Source: Oleidesulfovibrio alaskensis DSM 16109 (lineage in GTDB: Bacteria; Desulfobacterota; Desulfovibrionia; Desulfovibrionales; Desulfovibrionaceae). From it: a stretch of DNA of 64,000 nt. The notes beneath the pieces were generated by a model. It was not told the origin of the DNA. It saw only the letters and a list, made by a program, of their open reading frames with translations, and did not search any database. Shown piece after piece: positions 34,935 through 43,665 of the stretch; position 1 is the stretch's first letter; each line of letters opens with the position of its first letter. The stretch spans positions 248,001 to 312,000 of the forward strand of contig NZ_AXWQ01000004.1 of NCBI RefSeq assembly GCF_000482745.1, in the 5' to 3' direction. The translations under genes and the position numbers were made by a program.

Positions 34935-35675
34935 ATGCTGAAAAAAATTTGTCTGGCCATGCTCGCCGTCATGATGACAGCCAACGTGGCACTTGCGGAA
35001 CGGACCATTGTTTTTGCCCATGACGCCACCTGGCCGCCCATGGAATACATGAGCGCCGACAAAAAGGTTGTGGGCTATGCCGTTGACTACATGGACGCGG
35101 TAGCCAAGGAAGCCGGCTTTACGGCCGAGCACCGCAATGTGGCGTGGGACGGCATTTTTGCCGGTCTTGCCAACGGCGAATATGATGCCATCGCCTCTTC
35201 CGTTTCAATCACCGAACAGCGCAAACGCGCCATGGACTTCAGCATCCCCTACTTTGAAGTCAAACAGGCAGTGGTACTGAACAAGTCTGTCGAAGCCAAA
35301 TCGTTTGCCGACCTCAAGGGCAAAACCCTCGGCGCGCAGATTGGCACCACCGGCTACTTTGCCATCAAAAAAGCAGAAGGCGTCACCCCCCGCTCTTTTG
35401 ACGAAATCGGCCTTGCCATGGAAGCGCTGTACAACGGCAACATAGACGGTGTGGTCTGCGATGACCCTGTGGCCGCCAACTACGCCCTGCAGCAGGAAGA
35501 ATACGCCAAGCGCCTGAAAATCGCCTTCATCGTTGAAGCCGAAGAAAAAGAATACTACGGCGTGGCTGTAAACAAAGGAAACTCCGAAGTGCTGGCCCTC
35601 ATCAACAAGGGCATAAAAGCCGTGAAGGAAAAAGGCATAGAAGAGCAGCTGCGCAAAAAGTGGATAGGTCAATAG
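34935..35675 (+). CDS. Polar amino-acid ABC transporter substrate-binding protein
   Basis: The 246-residue family-3 solute-binding protein has a signal peptide (MLKKICLAMLAVMMTANVAL). The fold pattern follows: WPPMEYMSADKKVVGYAVDY, WDGIFAGLANGEYDAI and GKTLGAQIGTTGYFAI. It captures amino acids or related compounds in the periplasm; specificity cannot be read from sequence. The start lies about 7 bases after AAGGAG. It is the first gene of a three-gene operon with permease and ATPase. Confidence 0.92.
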   Translation: MLKKICLAMLAVMMTANVALAERTIVFAHDATWPPMEYMSADKKVVGYAVDYMDAVAKEAGFTAEHRNVAWDGIFAGLANGEYDAIASSVSITEQRKRAMDFSIPYFEVKQAVVLNKSVEAKSFADLKGKTLGAQIGTTGYFAIKKAEGVTPRSFDEIGLAMEALYNGNIDGVVCDDPVAANYALQQEEYAKRLKIAFIVEAEEKEYYGVAVNKGNSEVLALINKGIKAVKEKGIEEQLRKKWIGQ

Positions 35676-35698
35676 CCGTACGGAAGTCGAATCAACGG

Positions 35699-35731
35699 GA
35701 CTGGTGCATCCTGCACCGGTCCTTTCATTTT
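35699..35731 (+). terminator. Attenuator-like hairpin between binding protein and permease
   Basis: Ten-base arms (35699-35708, 35712-35721; one G-U pair) with a 3-base loop are followed by CTTTCATTTT. An imperfect terminator here would keep the binding protein in excess over membrane subunits. Confidence 0.55.
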
Positions 35732-35753
35732 GCAAGCACACGGATACACTATC

Positions 35754-36539
35754 ATGGCTGATAAAAAAGTCCGCATTGAAGTAACGGACGGCATGCTGAT
35801 TCCCGACCCGAAAGACCGCAATTTTTTCAATGCGTGGTCCATCAGCTTCATCGGCGCCATCGGCATCATCATATACCTGTGCGCCAGCCGTCCCGATGTT
35901 TACTGGCGGCTGCTGCAGTATCTGCCCGACGGCATCGCAGTCACGTTCAAAGTCACCATTCTGTCCATTCTCTGCTCCATACCTCTGGGGCTGCTTACCG
36001 GACTGGGCCGCCTGTCACGCAACAAACTCATCAACACCATAGCATCCACATATGTCGAAGTTGTCCGCGGCATTCCCCTGCTTGTCCAGCTTTTCTACAT
36101 ATATTATGCACTCGGACGCTTTCTGCAGGTACCCAGCATGGTTGCCGCCGTCATTGCCATGAGTGTATGCTACGGCGCATACATGGGCGAGGTTTTCCGC
36201 GCGGGCATTGATTCCATAGACAAAGGCCAGACCGAGGCATCGCGTTCTCTGGGATTCAACAACGTGCAGACCATGTTTCTTGTCATTCTGCCGCAGGCAT
36301 GGCGCACCATTCTGCCTCCTGTGGGTAACGAATTCATTGCCATGCTCAAGGACACCTCGCTCGTCTCCATTCTGGCCGTGGCCGACGTGCTGCGGCGTGG
36401 ACGCGAGTTTGCAGCGGAGTCCTTTCTGTACTTTGAAACCTACACCATGGTGGCCCTTATCTATCTTGTAATAACCCTGCTGCTTTCCAAAGCCGTCAGC
36501 ATCATGGAAGCGAGGCTGAATTATTATGACCGCGACTGA
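35754..36539 (+). CDS. Polar amino-acid ABC transporter permease
   Basis: The 261-residue protein has a short cytoplasmic N-terminus and about five membrane segments. The HisM/GlnP family pattern appears: GIAVTFKVTILSILCSIPLG, STYVEVVRGIPLLVQLF, and the EAA loop SIDKGQTEASRSLGFNNVQT. It pairs with the preceding binding protein and following ATPase. The ATG at 35754 is preferred over an upstream TTG. It overlaps the ATPase gene by 14 bases. Confidence 0.93.
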   Translation: MADKKVRIEVTDGMLIPDPKDRNFFNAWSISFIGAIGIIIYLCASRPDVYWRLLQYLPDGIAVTFKVTILSILCSIPLGLLTGLGRLSRNKLINTIASTYVEVVRGIPLLVQLFYIYYALGRFLQVPSMVAAVIAMSVCYGAYMGEVFRAGIDSIDKGQTEASRSLGFNNVQTMFLVILPQAWRTILPPVGNEFIAMLKDTSLVSILAVADVLRRGREFAAESFLYFETYTMVALIYLVITLLLSKAVSIMEARLNYYDRD

Positions 36540-37266
36540 GCCAATCATCAGCATTAAAAACATCTACAAATTCTTCGGTGAACTGACGGCCCTCAATGAT
36601 GTATCGCTGGACGTGCAGCCGGGAGAAAAGGTTGTGGTCATCGGCCCTTCCGGTTCGGGAAAATCAACCATGCTGCGTTCCATCAACAAGCTGGAAACCA
36701 TCGACAAGGGCAGCATTCGTGTGGACGGCATGGACATAAATTCGCCGGAGAACGACATAAACGCCATCCGGCAGGAACTGGGAATGGTCTTCCAGAGTTT
36801 CAACCTTTTTCCGCACAAGACGGTCATGGGCAACCTGACCATGGCTCCTGTGCGGCTGAAAAAGGTACCTCTGGAAGAAGCGGAAGCCCGTGCTCTCATG
36901 CTGCTGAAAAAAGTAGGCATCAGCGACAAAGCCAATGTCTTCCCTTCCAACCTGTCGGGCGGACAGCAGCAGCGCGTTGCCATAGCGCGCGCTCTGGCCA
37001 TGAACCCCAAAATCATGCTGTTTGACGAGCCCACATCGGCACTTGACCCCGAAATGATCGGAGAAGTGCTGGACGTCATGGTGGCCCTTGCCAAAGAGGG
37101 TATGACCATGGTGGTGGTTACGCATGAAATGGGCTTCGCCCGGGAAGTTGCGGACCGCGTGGTCTTTATGGATCACGGCCAGATTCTGGAAGAAGGCACA
37201 CCGGACAGGCTGTTTGATTCGCCGGAACATCCCCGTCTGCAGAAGTTTCTCAAACAGATTCTCTGA
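36526..37266 (+). CDS. Polar amino-acid ABC transporter ATPase (GlnQ/HisP type)
   Basis: The 246-residue ATPase has GPSGSGKSTMLRSIN (Walker A), MVFQSFNLFPHKTV (Q-loop), NLSGGQQQRVAIARALAM (signature) and IMLFDEPTSALDPEMIGEVL (Walker B), all typical of the GlnQ group. It energises the upstream permease. The start overlaps the permease 3' end by 14 bases, indicating coupling. Confidence 0.95.
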   Translation: MTATEPIISIKNIYKFFGELTALNDVSLDVQPGEKVVVIGPSGSGKSTMLRSINKLETIDKGSIRVDGMDINSPENDINAIRQELGMVFQSFNLFPHKTVMGNLTMAPVRLKKVPLEEAEARALMLLKKVGISDKANVFPSNLSGGQQQRVAIARALAMNPKIMLFDEPTSALDPEMIGEVLDVMVALAKEGMTMVVVTHEMGFAREVADRVVFMDHGQILEEGTPDRLFDSPEHPRLQKFLKQIL

Positions 37267-37303
37267 TTGTACTGCACCAGAACAGGCGGCACGGTACTGA
37301 CAA

Positions 37304-37338
37304 CAACGGGGAGCTCCATCAGGGGCTCCCCGTTTTAC
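37304..37338 (+). terminator. Terminator of the amino-acid ABC operon
   Basis: ACGGGGAGC/GCTCCCCGT stem with a loop of about 10 bases, followed by TTTT, 40 bases after the ATPase stop. Confidence 0.88.
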
Positions 37339-37428
37339 TGTATGCACAGGTTACTGTATGCACAGGTCCGTAAACTGCCGCGGGGCGCAACGCCACACCG
37401 CGCAGGCAACAGAAGCATCCGGTCAAAA

Positions 37429-40047
37429 TCAGGCCACGGCATGCAGCAGGGCCTGCCGTACCTCCTCGCACTGCTGTTCTTCAAGCAGCTTGTTGCCAAA
37501 GACATCGCGCACCGAAAAAGAATCAGACGTCTGCATTCCGTGGGTGGTTATGCGGGCAAACTGGATATCAAGCCGCATGGCCTGCATGGTGCGGGCAATG
37601 TCGTACAGCAGCACGGGCCTGTCTGGTGCAGTGATATCTATGACAGAATAAAAATCGGAAATGGCGTTGTCGATGGTTACTTCCGTGCGCCCGCCTCCTG
37701 CCTTCTGCACAGGGCTCAGCGACCTGCTGCGCATTTCTTCCAACCGGAAATCAAGCGACAGCTTGCCCGTAAGGGCAAAATGGACAGAACCTCTGACCTT
37801 TGCCCAGAAATCTCTGGCATACAGCGGGTCAGGAGGAGGCGATACCCGGAAGACATCCAGCACCACGCCGCCCCCCCAGACAAAAGCATCGGCGGAAAAC
37901 ACATCCAGCCCGTGCAGGGCCAGTACGCCGGTCAGCACCGAAAAAAGTCCCGGCTGGTCCTTGGCGGCAAAAACCAGCTCCCACACGTCACCGGCGTCCC
38001 GCGCCTCCAGCAGAACAACCCCGTTGGCACCCCGCTTTTCGCCCAGACGCCTGCGGGCGTCCTCAATGTCTCTTTCCAGCCGCAGCATAAGTGCGATATG
38101 GCGCAGTACGTCCTCAGGCTCGGTAGACAGCATGTACCGCGAAGGCACTCTTTCCAGCCAGCTTTCCGCCTGTTCCGGCGTATAGGGCAGCCTGCGTCCG
38201 TTTCTGCCCACAAGCTCGCGCACCATATCGTAATGACTCAGCATATCAGAAACAGCCTGCGGCGTTCCCAGTTCGCTGTCACTAAGCATATTGCGCACTT
38301 TACGGTACAGTTCTTCAAGCAGGCCGCTTATCCAGCTGTTCCACGCACGCGGGCCGGTGGCCCGCGCATCGGCACAGGCAAGCAGAAAGAGCAGATCAAG
38401 GCGCCGCATGCTTCCCGCCGTGCCTGCACAGCGGGCCACCACCGATTCGTCAGCAAGATCACGGCGCAACGCTGTACGGGAAAGCAGCAGGTGATTACGC
38501 ACCAGAAACACTATTTCCTCGCGCTGCGCATCGCCCAGTTCCCACCGGCGCAGCAGGTTGTCCGCCACTGCGGCACCCGTTACCGAATGATCGGCAGAGC
38601 CGGTTTTGCCAAGATCGTGCAGCAGCGCCCCGAACATCACCGAAACCCTGCCCGACGTATCAAGCGAGTTCCAGAGCTCTGCCGCCACGCTGCCGGCAGA
38701 AGCGGAATCTTCCAGATGGCGCAGAGTAACAAGCGTGTGCAGCCCTACCGGATAGGTATGAAACCCGTCAAACTGCACACGGTCGCGCACCACCCCGTAC
38801 TCCGGCACCAGAGCACTCAACAGGCCGGTGTCGTCCAGACGTCCGAAAACATCCCAGGCATTGCCCCCGCTGAGCAGGTCGGCAAACGCAGGCCCCAGAT
38901 CGGGCAGTGCCGCCAGTTCAGCAGCCCGCTCCGTAGCCAGCCGGACAAGAGAACGGCGCATGCGCCACCCTGCCAGCGCTTTTTCCGGCTGCGCCGCGCT
39001 CTGCTTCATAAGGCTGAGCACCGTACGCGGTGTGGCTTCCTGCATTACCTGCTCCGCCGACAACCCGGCGGACGTGTTCATGGCCAAAGCTTCGCGGCAG
39101 GCCAGCGCCAGCGCCTTGACAGACCCCATACAGCGGTGCAGTTCGCCCAGAAAATGCTCCACTGCCAAAAGCCCGCCACCGTCGGCATACCCCATCCGGC
39201 GTGCCACATCCGGCTGCAGGTCAAGCGGCAGCAGATCGCTGCGCCTGCCGGTCAGGGCGTGCAGCCTGCACCGCACATCGTGCAAAAAGTCCACGTTGGT
39301 ACGCAGCAGTGCTTCATCTTCTGCAGAAAAACCCACACGCCGCAGCGCCGCGTGCAGCCCGCAGCCGATGCCAAACCGGCACATGAGCATCCAGCGGATC
39401 AGGTGATAATCCCGCAGTCCGCCAAGCCCCTCCTTCAGGTTGGGCTCCAGCAGCAGTGCTCCGTCGCCATGCGATGCCAGCCGGCGTTCATGCTCCGTGT
39501 CCAGCCAGTCCGCAAAAGCTTTACCGCGCCGCGGGAGCACCTTTTCCTCCAGACGCTCCATCATTTCAGCAAATACAGCCTTGCTGCCGGTAACAAAGCG
39601 CGCATCAAGCAAAGAGGCCAGTACCTTATGGTCCTTTGCTGCCAGTTTCAGGCAATCTCCCACAGTGCGGAACCCGTGGCCGAGTGCATACCCTGCATCC
39701 CACAAAGGCAGAAACAGCGGCTGCGCAAGGTCGATGGCCTGCGGCGGTATGGAGCGGCGACAGAGAATAAGAATATCAATATCTGAGCCGGGGCACAGTT
39801 CGCCCCGCCCGTACCCGCCTGTGGCCACCAAAGCCACTTTGCCGCCGGCGGCTCCCGTTGAAGAAAGGCGCGAGACAAAATACCTGTCCAGCAGGGCGCT
39901 CAGTTCGCGCTCGTAGCGGGGCAGCCTTCCGTCGGGCGGTCCCCCGAGCTGCGAGTCAAAGACCGCACGTCCGGCCATGAGCACGGCACAGGAATCAGCG
40001 GCTTCATATGCGTCATGGCCGGACGGCGTCAGTTTTTCCACAGACAT
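37429..40047 (-). CDS. glnD: GlnD, bifunctional PII uridylyltransferase/uridylyl-removing enzyme
   Basis: The 872-residue protein has an N-terminal nucleotidyltransferase (GGYGRGELCPGSDIDILIL), a central HD domain for deuridylylation (MFGALLHDLGKTGSADHS) and two C-terminal ACT domains (KDQPGLFSVLTGVLALHGLD; TAPDRPVLLYDIARTMQAM). It senses glutamine and modifies PII on Tyr51. It is third in the operon amtB-glnK-glnD, which puts sensor, signal protein and channel under one promoter. The ATG follows GGAGAG; a TTG one codon upstream is less likely. Confidence 0.95.
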   Translation of the reverse strand: MSVEKLTPSGHDAYEAADSCAVLMAGRAVFDSQLGGPPDGRLPRYERELSALLDRYFVSRLSSTGAAGGKVALVATGGYGRGELCPGSDIDILILCRRSIPPQAIDLAQPLFLPLWDAGYALGHGFRTVGDCLKLAAKDHKVLASLLDARFVTGSKAVFAEMMERLEEKVLPRRGKAFADWLDTEHERRLASHGDGALLLEPNLKEGLGGLRDYHLIRWMLMCRFGIGCGLHAALRRVGFSAEDEALLRTNVDFLHDVRCRLHALTGRRSDLLPLDLQPDVARRMGYADGGGLLAVEHFLGELHRCMGSVKALALACREALAMNTSAGLSAEQVMQEATPRTVLSLMKQSAAQPEKALAGWRMRRSLVRLATERAAELAALPDLGPAFADLLSGGNAWDVFGRLDDTGLLSALVPEYGVVRDRVQFDGFHTYPVGLHTLVTLRHLEDSASAGSVAAELWNSLDTSGRVSVMFGALLHDLGKTGSADHSVTGAAVADNLLRRWELGDAQREEIVFLVRNHLLLSRTALRRDLADESVVARCAGTAGSMRRLDLLFLLACADARATGPRAWNSWISGLLEELYRKVRNMLSDSELGTPQAVSDMLSHYDMVRELVGRNGRRLPYTPEQAESWLERVPSRYMLSTEPEDVLRHIALMLRLERDIEDARRRLGEKRGANGVVLLEARDAGDVWELVFAAKDQPGLFSVLTGVLALHGLDVFSADAFVWGGGVVLDVFRVSPPPDPLYARDFWAKVRGSVHFALTGKLSLDFRLEEMRSRSLSPVQKAGGGRTEVTIDNAISDFYSVIDITAPDRPVLLYDIARTMQAMRLDIQFARITTHGMQTSDSFSVRDVFGNKLLEEQQCEEVRQALLHAVA

Positions 40048-40084
40048 CAACTCTCCACAGGTTGCTTTTCAGGATGCAGACAGA

Positions 40085-40423
40085 TCAGACAGCGCCGGTT
40101 CCGGTCTCTCCCGTCCGGATGCGCACCACGTCATCCACGGGAATGATGAATATCTTGCCGTCGCCGACTTTCCCCGTCCGTGCGGCTTTCATTACTGTTT
40201 CCACCACACTCTGCACCTGATCGTCTTCCACCACGACCTCAATCTTGGCCTTGGGCATGAAATCAACCTGATACTCCGCACCGCGGTAAACTTCCTTGTG
40301 GCCGCGCTGCCTGCCGAAGCCTTTGACCTCGGAAACGGTCATGCCTTTGATATCAAGCTCGGTAAGACTTTCTTTCACCTCATCCAGCTTGAAGGGCCTG
40401 ATGATGATTTCAACTTTTTTCAT
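40085..40423 (-). CDS. glnK: PII nitrogen regulatory protein (GlnK/GlnB)
   Basis: The 112-residue protein matches PII fully: start KKVEIIIRPFKLDEVKESL, T-loop EVYRGAEYQVDF with uridylylation site Tyr51, and C-terminal GDGKIFIIPVDDVVRIRTGE. It binds ATP/ADP and 2-oxoglutarate and, being next to amtB, probably blocks the channel when nitrogen is plentiful. The symbol glnK is chosen from the amtB linkage; glnB would be equally compatible with the sequence. Confidence 0.93.
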   Translation of the reverse strand: MKKVEIIIRPFKLDEVKESLTELDIKGMTVSEVKGFGRQRGHKEVYRGAEYQVDFMPKAKIEVVVEDDQVQSVVETVMKAARTGKVGDGKIFIIPVDDVVRIRTGETGTGAV

Positions 40424-40438
40424 ACTGAGTCCCTGCCT

Positions 40439-41644
40439 TTACATCTGGTAGGCGGTTTCGTTGTGTTCACTCACATCAAGACCGGCAAGCTCGGCTTCAC
40501 CGGAGACCCTGAGTCCCATGACCGCATCGACAGCCTTGAAAAGCAACCAGCTGGCAACATAGCAAAACAGCCATGTAGCCACAACCGAGACAAACTGCAC
40601 CCAGAGCTGATATGCGTTGCCGTGCAGCAGACCGTCTGCCCCGCCCACGGCGGCATCGGCAAAAATTCCGGTTGCCAGCGCGCCCCACGTGCCCCCAATA
40701 CCATGAATCCCCACCACATCAAGAGCGTCATCATAACGCAGCTTGTGCTTGAGAAACACACCGCCGTAGCACAGCACTCCGCCGGCCAGCCCGATGAACA
40801 CCGCTGAAGCCGGTGTGACAAACCCTGCCGCGGGAGTAATGGCAACCAGTCCCGCCACGGCTCCCGAAGCCGCACCAAGAGTGGTTGCTCTGCCGCCATG
40901 CAGTTTTTCCACGGCAAGCCAGCCCACCAGAGCCGCAGCCGCGGCAAGATGTGTGGTTACAAATGCATTGGCTGCCGCGCCGTTGGCCGCCAGCGCGCTT
41001 CCGGCGTTAAAACCGAACCAGCCGAACCACAGAATACCTGCTCCCAGTACTGTCATGGGCAGATTGTGCGGAATAAATGCCTCGCGCCCATATCCGCGGC
41101 GCAGTCCCAGCACATTGGCAGCCGCCAGCGCAGCAGCGGCAGAGCTCATATGCACCACGGCCCCCCCGGCAAAATCAAGCGCACCCAGCCGGGCCATCCA
41201 TCCGCCGCCCCAAACCCAGTGCGCCATGGGCGCATACACCAGCACAAGCCATAAAACAGAAAACAGCACCATCGCCCCGAAACGGATACGCTCGGCATAG
41301 GCACCCGAAATCAGCGCCGGTGTGATAACGGCAAACATGCACTGAAAAACCATGAACAGCAGATGCGGCAGATTATCGACAGGACCCGGTTCCGTGCCTA
41401 CGTTATGCAGAAAAAGATACTCCAGCCCGCCGATAATGCCCCCGTGGTCACTGCCGAACGCCAGAGAATACCCCACTGCCCACCAGACAAGCGAGGCAAT
41501 GCCGAGCAACGCCACGCTGTGCATGGTGGTGCTGAGCACATTGCGCGATCTGACAAGCCCCCCGTAAAACAACGCCAGCCCCGGTGTCATAAACATCACC
41601 AGAGCCGAACAGACAAGAATGAAAGCGGTATCTGCCGCGTTCAT
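40439..41644 (-). CDS. amtB: Ammonium transporter AmtB
   Basis: The 401-residue, eleven-helix protein has the Amt signature (LVMFMTPGLALFYGGLVRSR; DFAGGAVVHMSSAAAALAA; VGIHGIGGTWGALATGIF), including the twin pore histidines in VVHMSS and IHGIGG. It conducts ammonium. The start follows CAGGAGGAGTCT; the frame extends 32 codons upstream without support. It is the first gene of amtB-glnK-glnD with a sigma-54 promoter match 58 bases upstream. Confidence 0.95.
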   Translation of the reverse strand: MNAADTAFILVCSALVMFMTPGLALFYGGLVRSRNVLSTTMHSVALLGIASLVWWAVGYSLAFGSDHGGIIGGLEYLFLHNVGTEPGPVDNLPHLLFMVFQCMFAVITPALISGAYAERIRFGAMVLFSVLWLVLVYAPMAHWVWGGGWMARLGALDFAGGAVVHMSSAAAALAAANVLGLRRGYGREAFIPHNLPMTVLGAGILWFGWFGFNAGSALAANGAAANAFVTTHLAAAAALVGWLAVEKLHGGRATTLGAASGAVAGLVAITPAAGFVTPASAVFIGLAGGVLCYGGVFLKHKLRYDDALDVVGIHGIGGTWGALATGIFADAAVGGADGLLHGNAYQLWVQFVSVVATWLFCYVASWLLFKAVDAVMGLRVSGEAELAGLDVSEHNETAYQM

Positions 41645-41701
41645 AGACTCCTCCTGAAGTAAAAACAAAAAATTGCAATCCCCTGCCGTTAGCCGGAAGA
41701 A

Positions 41702-41717
41702 AGCAAGCAGCAGGCCA
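41702..41717 (-). promoter_or_regulatory. Sigma-54 (-24/-12) promoter of amtB-glnK-glnD
   Basis: On the minus strand the site reads TGGCCTGCTGCTTGCT. It differs from TGGCACGN4TTGCW at two inner positions and keeps the invariant GG-N10-GC. It is 58 bases upstream of amtB, where a nitrogen-controlled operon would carry it. Confidence 0.65.
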
Positions 41718-41831
41718 GAAGAAGTTTTTTTCGCAATCATTGCAGGTTACGAAAGCCAGCTCATCCGCGCGGCATGGCAAAAGCACATATTTTATACATA
41801 TTTGTTATTTTTTACAAATCAATAAACACAA

Positions 41832-41850
41832 TTTTGTTAAAACAACAAAA
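41832..41850. promoter_or_regulatory. Inverted repeat upstream of tpx
   Basis: Perfect 7-base arms TTTTGTT and AACAAAA with a 5-base spacer, 110 bases before tpx. It may be an operator; the regulator is unknown. Confidence 0.4.
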
Positions 41851-41853
41851 GAT

Positions 41854-41874
41854 ACTTACCGAGGTAAGTTTTTT
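41854..41874 (+). terminator. Small hairpin with U-tract upstream of tpx
   Basis: ACTTAC/GTAAGT stem with a CGAG loop is followed by TTTTTT. It could be a weak terminator or attenuator in the tpx leader, or a palindromic operator. Confidence 0.4.
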
Positions 41875-41959
41875 GTCTGCGCCCATTCCCATAGCAGCAC
41901 TCGTGTGTTATGAGAGTAGTTCCTAATAATTCAAGACCTCTCTCCAAAGGAGATCCACT

Positions 41960-42475
41960 ATGAACGAACGTACCGGAATCATCACGTTTAAAGGCAACGG
42001 CCTCACCCTGCAGGGAACCCCTGTGGAAAAAGGCGGCAAAGCCCCCGACTTTACAGTGCTTGCCAATGATCTTTCGCCCCGCACACTGGCATACTATAAA
42101 GGAAAGGTACTTATCCTCAGTTCGGTGCCTTCGCTCGACACCCCCGTATGCGATGTGGAAACCCGCAGGTTCAATCAGGAGGCAGCCAACCTCGGCGATG
42201 ACGTGAAGGTGCTGACGGTGAGCGCCGACCTGCCCTTTGCGCAGGCCCGCTGGTGCGGCGCCGCCGGCATTGATGCCGTGGAAACGCTTTCCGACCACAA
42301 AGATCTTGCTTTCGGTAATGCATACGGCGTGGTCATAAAAGAACTGCGCCTGCTGGCAAGAGCAGTTTTCGTCGTCAACCGCGATGGCGTCATCACCTAT
42401 CAGCAGATAGTGCCTGAAGTCACTTCGGAACCCGACTACGAAGCTGCCATTGCAGCCGCCAAAGCGGCATTGTAA
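41960..42475 (+). CDS. tpx: Thiol peroxidase Tpx
   Basis: The 171-residue peroxiredoxin has peroxidatic Cys64 in PSLDTPVCDVETRRFN and resolving Cys99 in DLPFAQARWCGAAG, the arrangement specific to Tpx. It reduces hydroperoxides with thioredoxin. AAAGGAGATCCACT precedes the start. A strong terminator follows directly, so it is monocistronic. Its long A/T-rich leader with repeats suggests regulated expression. Confidence 0.95.
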   Translation: MNERTGIITFKGNGLTLQGTPVEKGGKAPDFTVLANDLSPRTLAYYKGKVLILSSVPSLDTPVCDVETRRFNQEAANLGDDVKVLTVSADLPFAQARWCGAAGIDAVETLSDHKDLAFGNAYGVVIKELRLLARAVFVVNRDGVITYQQIVPEVTSEPDYEAAIAAAKAAL

Positions 42476-42485
42476 CCGGACCATG

Positions 42486-42515
42486 AAGGGCGGCCTGCAG
42501 GCCGCCCTTTTTTTT
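42486..42515 (+). terminator. Terminator of tpx
   Basis: Perfect 10-base arms AAGGGCGGCC/GGCCGCCCTT, 4-base loop, followed by a run of T. Confidence 0.94.
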
Positions 42516-42742
42516 CAATACGTCCACACCTGACATTTGTCGCCTCAGAACCCATGCCACCACGGTATGCCCCGCAAGCATCTCGCCCTGCAGCCGCATG
42601 AAAACAGCATCCGGCCCCTCTGACTGAAAAAACGCCGCCGCCCGCAGCACGGCCGCGCAGCGCGTCCTTCTGTCACACTTGCCCGCCGCCCTCTCCTGCG
42701 CTAGGTTGCGGACTGCACATAGTCAGCCCAAAGGAGCCGCCC

Positions 42743-43204
42743 GTGACCACGGAACATATACGAACGCATATCATTACCACGGTGCTCAGCCGTCTTGACC
42801 GCGACCACAGCAGCCGTCAGGAAGCGCTGGAAGAATTCATGAGCGTAACCCTGCCCGCAGTGGATCAGCGTGCGGCACGGCAGGTATCGGGGCTGGTGCC
42901 CACCATTCCCGACACTATTTATGAAAAATGGGCCGCCATGTTTGCAGACCGCCTGCTGGAAACAGTTGAAGAAAAACAGCTCCAGATGCTGTGTGACGGC
43001 AAAAAAGACAATGAGGCCACCCTGTGCCTTGTCTATCTGATGTTTATGGAATCGGAAAAAATGGAAAAGCAGATAGCGGAAGACCTGCACGCGCTGGGCA
43101 TGCAGTCATCCGCCTCTGACGCGGTGGGCAACATGCTGGGGGTTTATTTCCGCAGCAGGCTGGAACAAAGACAGCAGACAACACAAGAGGCATCTGCACG
43201 CTAG
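42743..43204 (+). CDS. Conserved-looking hypothetical protein, mostly helical
   Basis: The 153-residue soluble protein starts at GTG, 6 bases after AAGGAG. It is predicted helical and amphipathic, with HIITTVLSRLDRDHSSRQEA near the start and KWAAMFADRLLETVEEKQLQ in the middle. I recognise no family. It stands alone between tpx and a short minus-strand gene. The good ribosome site and coding-like composition support it as real. Confidence 0.7.
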   Translation: MTTEHIRTHIITTVLSRLDRDHSSRQEALEEFMSVTLPAVDQRAARQVSGLVPTIPDTIYEKWAAMFADRLLETVEEKQLQMLCDGKKDNEATLCLVYLMFMESEKMEKQIAEDLHALGMQSSASDAVGNMLGVYFRSRLEQRQQTTQEASAR

Positions 43205-43301
43205 TAACAGCAACACGGATTCCGGCGTACACAGCAGGCAAGGGCCGCCGTGGCTGCGGCGGCCCGTACAGTTCAGTCACGCAGCCGCGCTGCCGGCACG
43301 G

Positions 43302-43541
43302 TTATCTTTTTTCAACCCGCAGGCCGGCTTCCTCGGCAATTACACCGTATGTACAGCCCCCGCACTCCAGTTCCCAGTCCATTCCGGGAAACAGACTGGC
43401 TCTGGCTGACCATTCATCGTTTACAAAGATGTCCTTGGCTCCGCCGTTTTCTTCATACCGCAGTTGCGTGTCACCGGCCAGCCGGGCAAGCTCCCCCTCT
43501 ATAAGGAGCAGCGGCAGGGTCGTTGCGCTTTGCGTCGACAT
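43302..43541 (-). CDS. Small hypothetical protein with a CGGC motif
   Basis: The 79-residue protein starts at the ATG 8 bases after GGAGG. It contains ARLAGDTQLRYEENGGAKDI and a late WELECGGCTYGVI, with a C-x-x-C pair that could bind metal or be redox active. I recognise no family. It is divergent from tex and convergent with the preceding hypothetical. Confidence 0.65.
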   Translation of the reverse strand: MSTQSATTLPLLLIEGELARLAGDTQLRYEENGGAKDIFVNDEWSARASLFPGMDWELECGGCTYGVIAEEAGLRVEKR

Positions 43542-43665
43542 GGTAAGCACCTCCTTGGACATGGACTGCAGACACCGCGCACAATCAGACCGGATCCGGA
43601 CCTGCACGGCGGTTCTGCCCGAAAAACAGTAAACACACACTTACATAATAGACATCAGCGGCGCC

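Larger units (their letters stand above)
41645..41959. promoter_or_regulatory. Divergent amtB/tpx regulatory region
   Basis: This 315-base, A/T-rich spacer holds a sigma-54-type promoter for amtB (41702-41717), an inverted repeat TTTTGTT-n5-AACAAAA (41832-41850) and a short hairpin with U-tract (41854-41874), the latter two on the tpx side. No gene is supported inside it. Confidence 0.6.

Noticed and set aside
37267..39786. An 839-codon plus-strand open frame antisense to glnD
   Set aside because: Its translation is low-complexity and rich in Arg/His/Gln/Pro with no domain, while the opposite strand encodes full GlnD; it is a shadow caused by GC-rich codon bias.
41740..41760. A second sigma-54-like site (CTGGC...TGCA) upstream of amtB
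   Set aside because: The GG to GC spacing is 12 rather than 10 bases, which sigma-54 does not tolerate.
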